Assembly: GCA_943326975.2 (NCBI GenBank)
Contig: CALPVI020000127.1
Coordinates: 1 to 5,975 of the forward strand
Length of the DNA: 5,975 nt
Reading direction: 5' to 3'
Origin: Actinomyces viscosus
GTDB taxonomy: Bacteria; Bacteroidota; Bacteroidia; Flavobacteriales_D; Crocinitomicaceae
Shown one piece after another: positions 4,528-5,975 of the stretch. The notes beneath the pieces are model-generated. The model searched no databases, had not been told where the DNA came from, and was given only the letters and a program-made list of their open reading frames with translations. Numbering within the stretch: position 1 is the first letter of the stretch; the number at the start of each line of letters is the position of its first letter. The position numbers and the translations under genes are program-made.

Positions 4528-5975
4528 AACCTGTTACTTTCCCTTTTTGTATTGCCGGTAAACCATCTTTCAACCATTTTGGAGCAGGTTTTCCTTGTAA
4601 GTAATAATCAAAGTATTGACGCATACGAATGCTTAAATCAATTTTGTTTGGCAATTTCGTTAAATTATGATCGTCCCCATTATAGTTCAACATCCAACAT
4701 GGTTTTCCTAAACGCTTTAATCCTGTAAACATTTCAATTCCTTGATACCATGGAACTGCTCCGTCTTCATCATTCGCCATGATTAACAAAGGAGTTTTTA
4801 CATTTGGTAAATGAAAAATAGGCGAATTTTCGATATACAATTCAGGTGCTTCCCAAATTGTTTTACCGATTCGACTTTGTTGTTTTTCGTATTGAAATTG
4901 TCTATTTAAACCTGTTCCCCATCTGATTCCTCCATAGGCTGAAATCATATTAGAAACAGGAGCACCTGCCATTGCTACGGCATAACGGTTTGTCATCGTA
5001 ATCAATTGTGCAGTTTGATAACCTCCCCAACTTTGTCCTTGTAATCCCATGCGAGTTGAATCAATAGCAGGATATAATTTCAACATTCTATCTGTACCAC
5101 TCATGATACAATTGTATGCTGATTTTGCTGGTTTGCCGATTGTATAACGAATATCTGGTATGAAAACAAAATAACCTGCTGAAGCATATTCTGTTGGGAA
5201 AATAATAGAAGCTGTTGGACGAGGAGCGCTGTAATTATTAAAATTCTCACTATTTAATTCATAATAATAAATCAACATAGGATATTTCTTTGTTGAATCA
5301 TAATTTTCTGGTTTGTATAATAAACCTTTCAAAGGAATGCCATCGTAAGTTTTCCATTCAACCTGTTCAACAGTTGCCCAATTATATAAAGCTTGCTGAG
5401 GATTTACATTTGAAATTGTTTTTTCATTCGCAAAAGCAGTGTCTAACAAATGTATATCTGGATAATCTTTCACTGTTGATTTACGAATAGTATTAATCGT
5501 ATGGTATTTTGAAGACATTAAACTCACTATTTCCATTGGAGTTTGGTATTTTAATTCCATCGTTGGATTCACTTCACTACCTGACAAAGTATAAATTGAA
5601 TTGGCTCTTGTTTTTTCTTTTGTTCCTTTTAAATAAAGTGTAGAATAATCAATGTAAATACTATCATAAGTCCAAAATTGAGGAATGAATTTCGTTTTGG
5701 ATGCTATCCCTCCTTCTTTGGTTATAGAATTCAAGGTACTATTTTCTAAATTGTAAGACCAAATATCGTATTCAGATTGAATCAATAAGGCTTTTTCATT
5801 AGAAAACCAACCAATAATTCCTAATGGAGCAGCTACTTCAGGTGTGCCATTGTTGTCGATTTGCCATCTAATATCTTTACGATTACATGTCAAACAAATC
5901 GTTTTCTTATTTGTTAAATCAACAGCATAATGATTTGCAGTTTCACCATCAAAATAAGTGTAATAATTTCCTTTA
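4514..5975 (-). CDS. S9-family (prolyl oligopeptidase-like) serine peptidase, N-terminal part outside the window
   Basis: The frame is open to the right edge of the window without a credible start, so about 486 C-terminal residues are seen. The only internal candidate start is a TTG at 5893, but the 27 codons before it remain open and read as beta-propeller sequence (for example YYTYFDGETANHYAVDL). From the edge to about 5350 is propeller; the alpha/beta-hydrolase domain follows. The catalytic triad is complete: Ser in GQSWGGY (codon 5032-5030), Asp in DEDGAVPW (codon 4765-4763) and His in NGDDHNL (codon 4669-4667). The residues around them (AGAPVSNM, GGIRWGTG, ENSPIF, YQGIEMF) resemble Bacteroidetes S9 peptidases with large N-terminal regions. 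It should cleave peptides, probably in the periplasm, but the signal peptide would lie outside the window. It precedes and overlaps the VanZ-family gene by 14 bases. Substrate preference cannot be told. Confidence 0.9.
   Translation of the reverse strand, partial: KGNYYTYFDGETANHYAVDLTNKKTICLTCNRKDIRWQIDNNGTPEVAAPLGIIGWFSNEKALLIQSEYDIWSYNLENSTLNSITKEGGIASKTKFIPQFWTYDSIYIDYSTLYLKGTKEKTRANSIYTLSGSEVNPTMELKYQTPMEIVSLMSSKYHTINTIRKSTVKDYPDIHLLDTAFANEKTISNVNPQQALYNWATVEQVEWKTYDGIPLKGLLYKPENYDSTKKYPMLIYYYELNSENFNNYSAPRPTASIIFPTEYASAGYFVFIPDIRYTIGKPAKSAYNCIMSGTDRMLKLYPAIDSTRMGLQGQSWGGYQTAQLITMTNRYAVAMAGAPVSNMISAYGGIRWGTGLNRQFQYEKQQSRIGKTIWEAPELYIENSPIFHLPNVKTPLLIMANDEDGAVPWYQGIEMFTGLKRLGKPCWMLNYNGDDHNLTKLPNKIDLSIRMRQYFDYYLQGKPAPKWLKDGLPAIQKGKVTGYETN

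Noticed and set aside
5290..5490. A 66-codon frame on the plus strand opposite the S9 peptidase gene.
   Set aside because: It is antisense to a conserved coding region and has no promoter-like sequence or recognisable protein features.

Overview
The window is AT-rich, has dense short intergenic gaps, lacks Shine-Dalgarno sequences before its start codons, and carries TAnnTTTG-like promoter elements. Together with the protein families present, this points to a chromosomal segment of a Bacteroidetes bacterium, most likely a flavobacterium. The genus cannot be named from this stretch. There are no rRNA or tRNA genes, CRISPR arrays, insertion sequences or other mobile elements.

Layout from left to right. 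A glutaryl-CoA dehydrogenase gene (115-1320, +) ends at a strong hairpin terminator at 1338-1370, which it shares with the convergent operon on the other strand. That operon is phhA-phhB (2349 down to 1404, -): phenylalanine 4-hydroxylase and a short pterin-4a-carbinolamine dehydratase, overlapping by 23 bases. Upstream of phhA (about 2350-2522) lies what reads as a complete transcription-attenuation leader: a promoter, a 14-codon leader peptide with two adjacent tyrosine codons, competing hairpins, and an intrinsic terminator just before the phhA start. Further upstream on the same strand is an aldehyde dehydrogenase of the 2-aminomuconate/2-hydroxymuconate semialdehyde dehydrogenase group (4006-2564, -). 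The right end holds a two-gene overlapping unit: an S9-family serine peptidase, cut by the window edge, followed by a small VanZ-family membrane protein (4527-4162).

The first four enzymes fit one theme, aromatic amino acid metabolism. PhhA with its recycling partner PhhB converts phenylalanine to tyrosine. The aldehyde dehydrogenase fits the lower kynurenine pathway of tryptophan degradation. Glutaryl-CoA dehydrogenase handles the glutaryl-CoA that this route and lysine breakdown deliver. The peptidase could supply amino acids from peptides, but that link is only inference.

The most interesting item is the phhA leader. Its geometry predicts that a shortage of charged Tyr-tRNA relieves termination and switches phhA on. 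That would make phenylalanine hydroxylase a tyrosine-supply enzyme under tyrosine control rather than a purely catabolic one.
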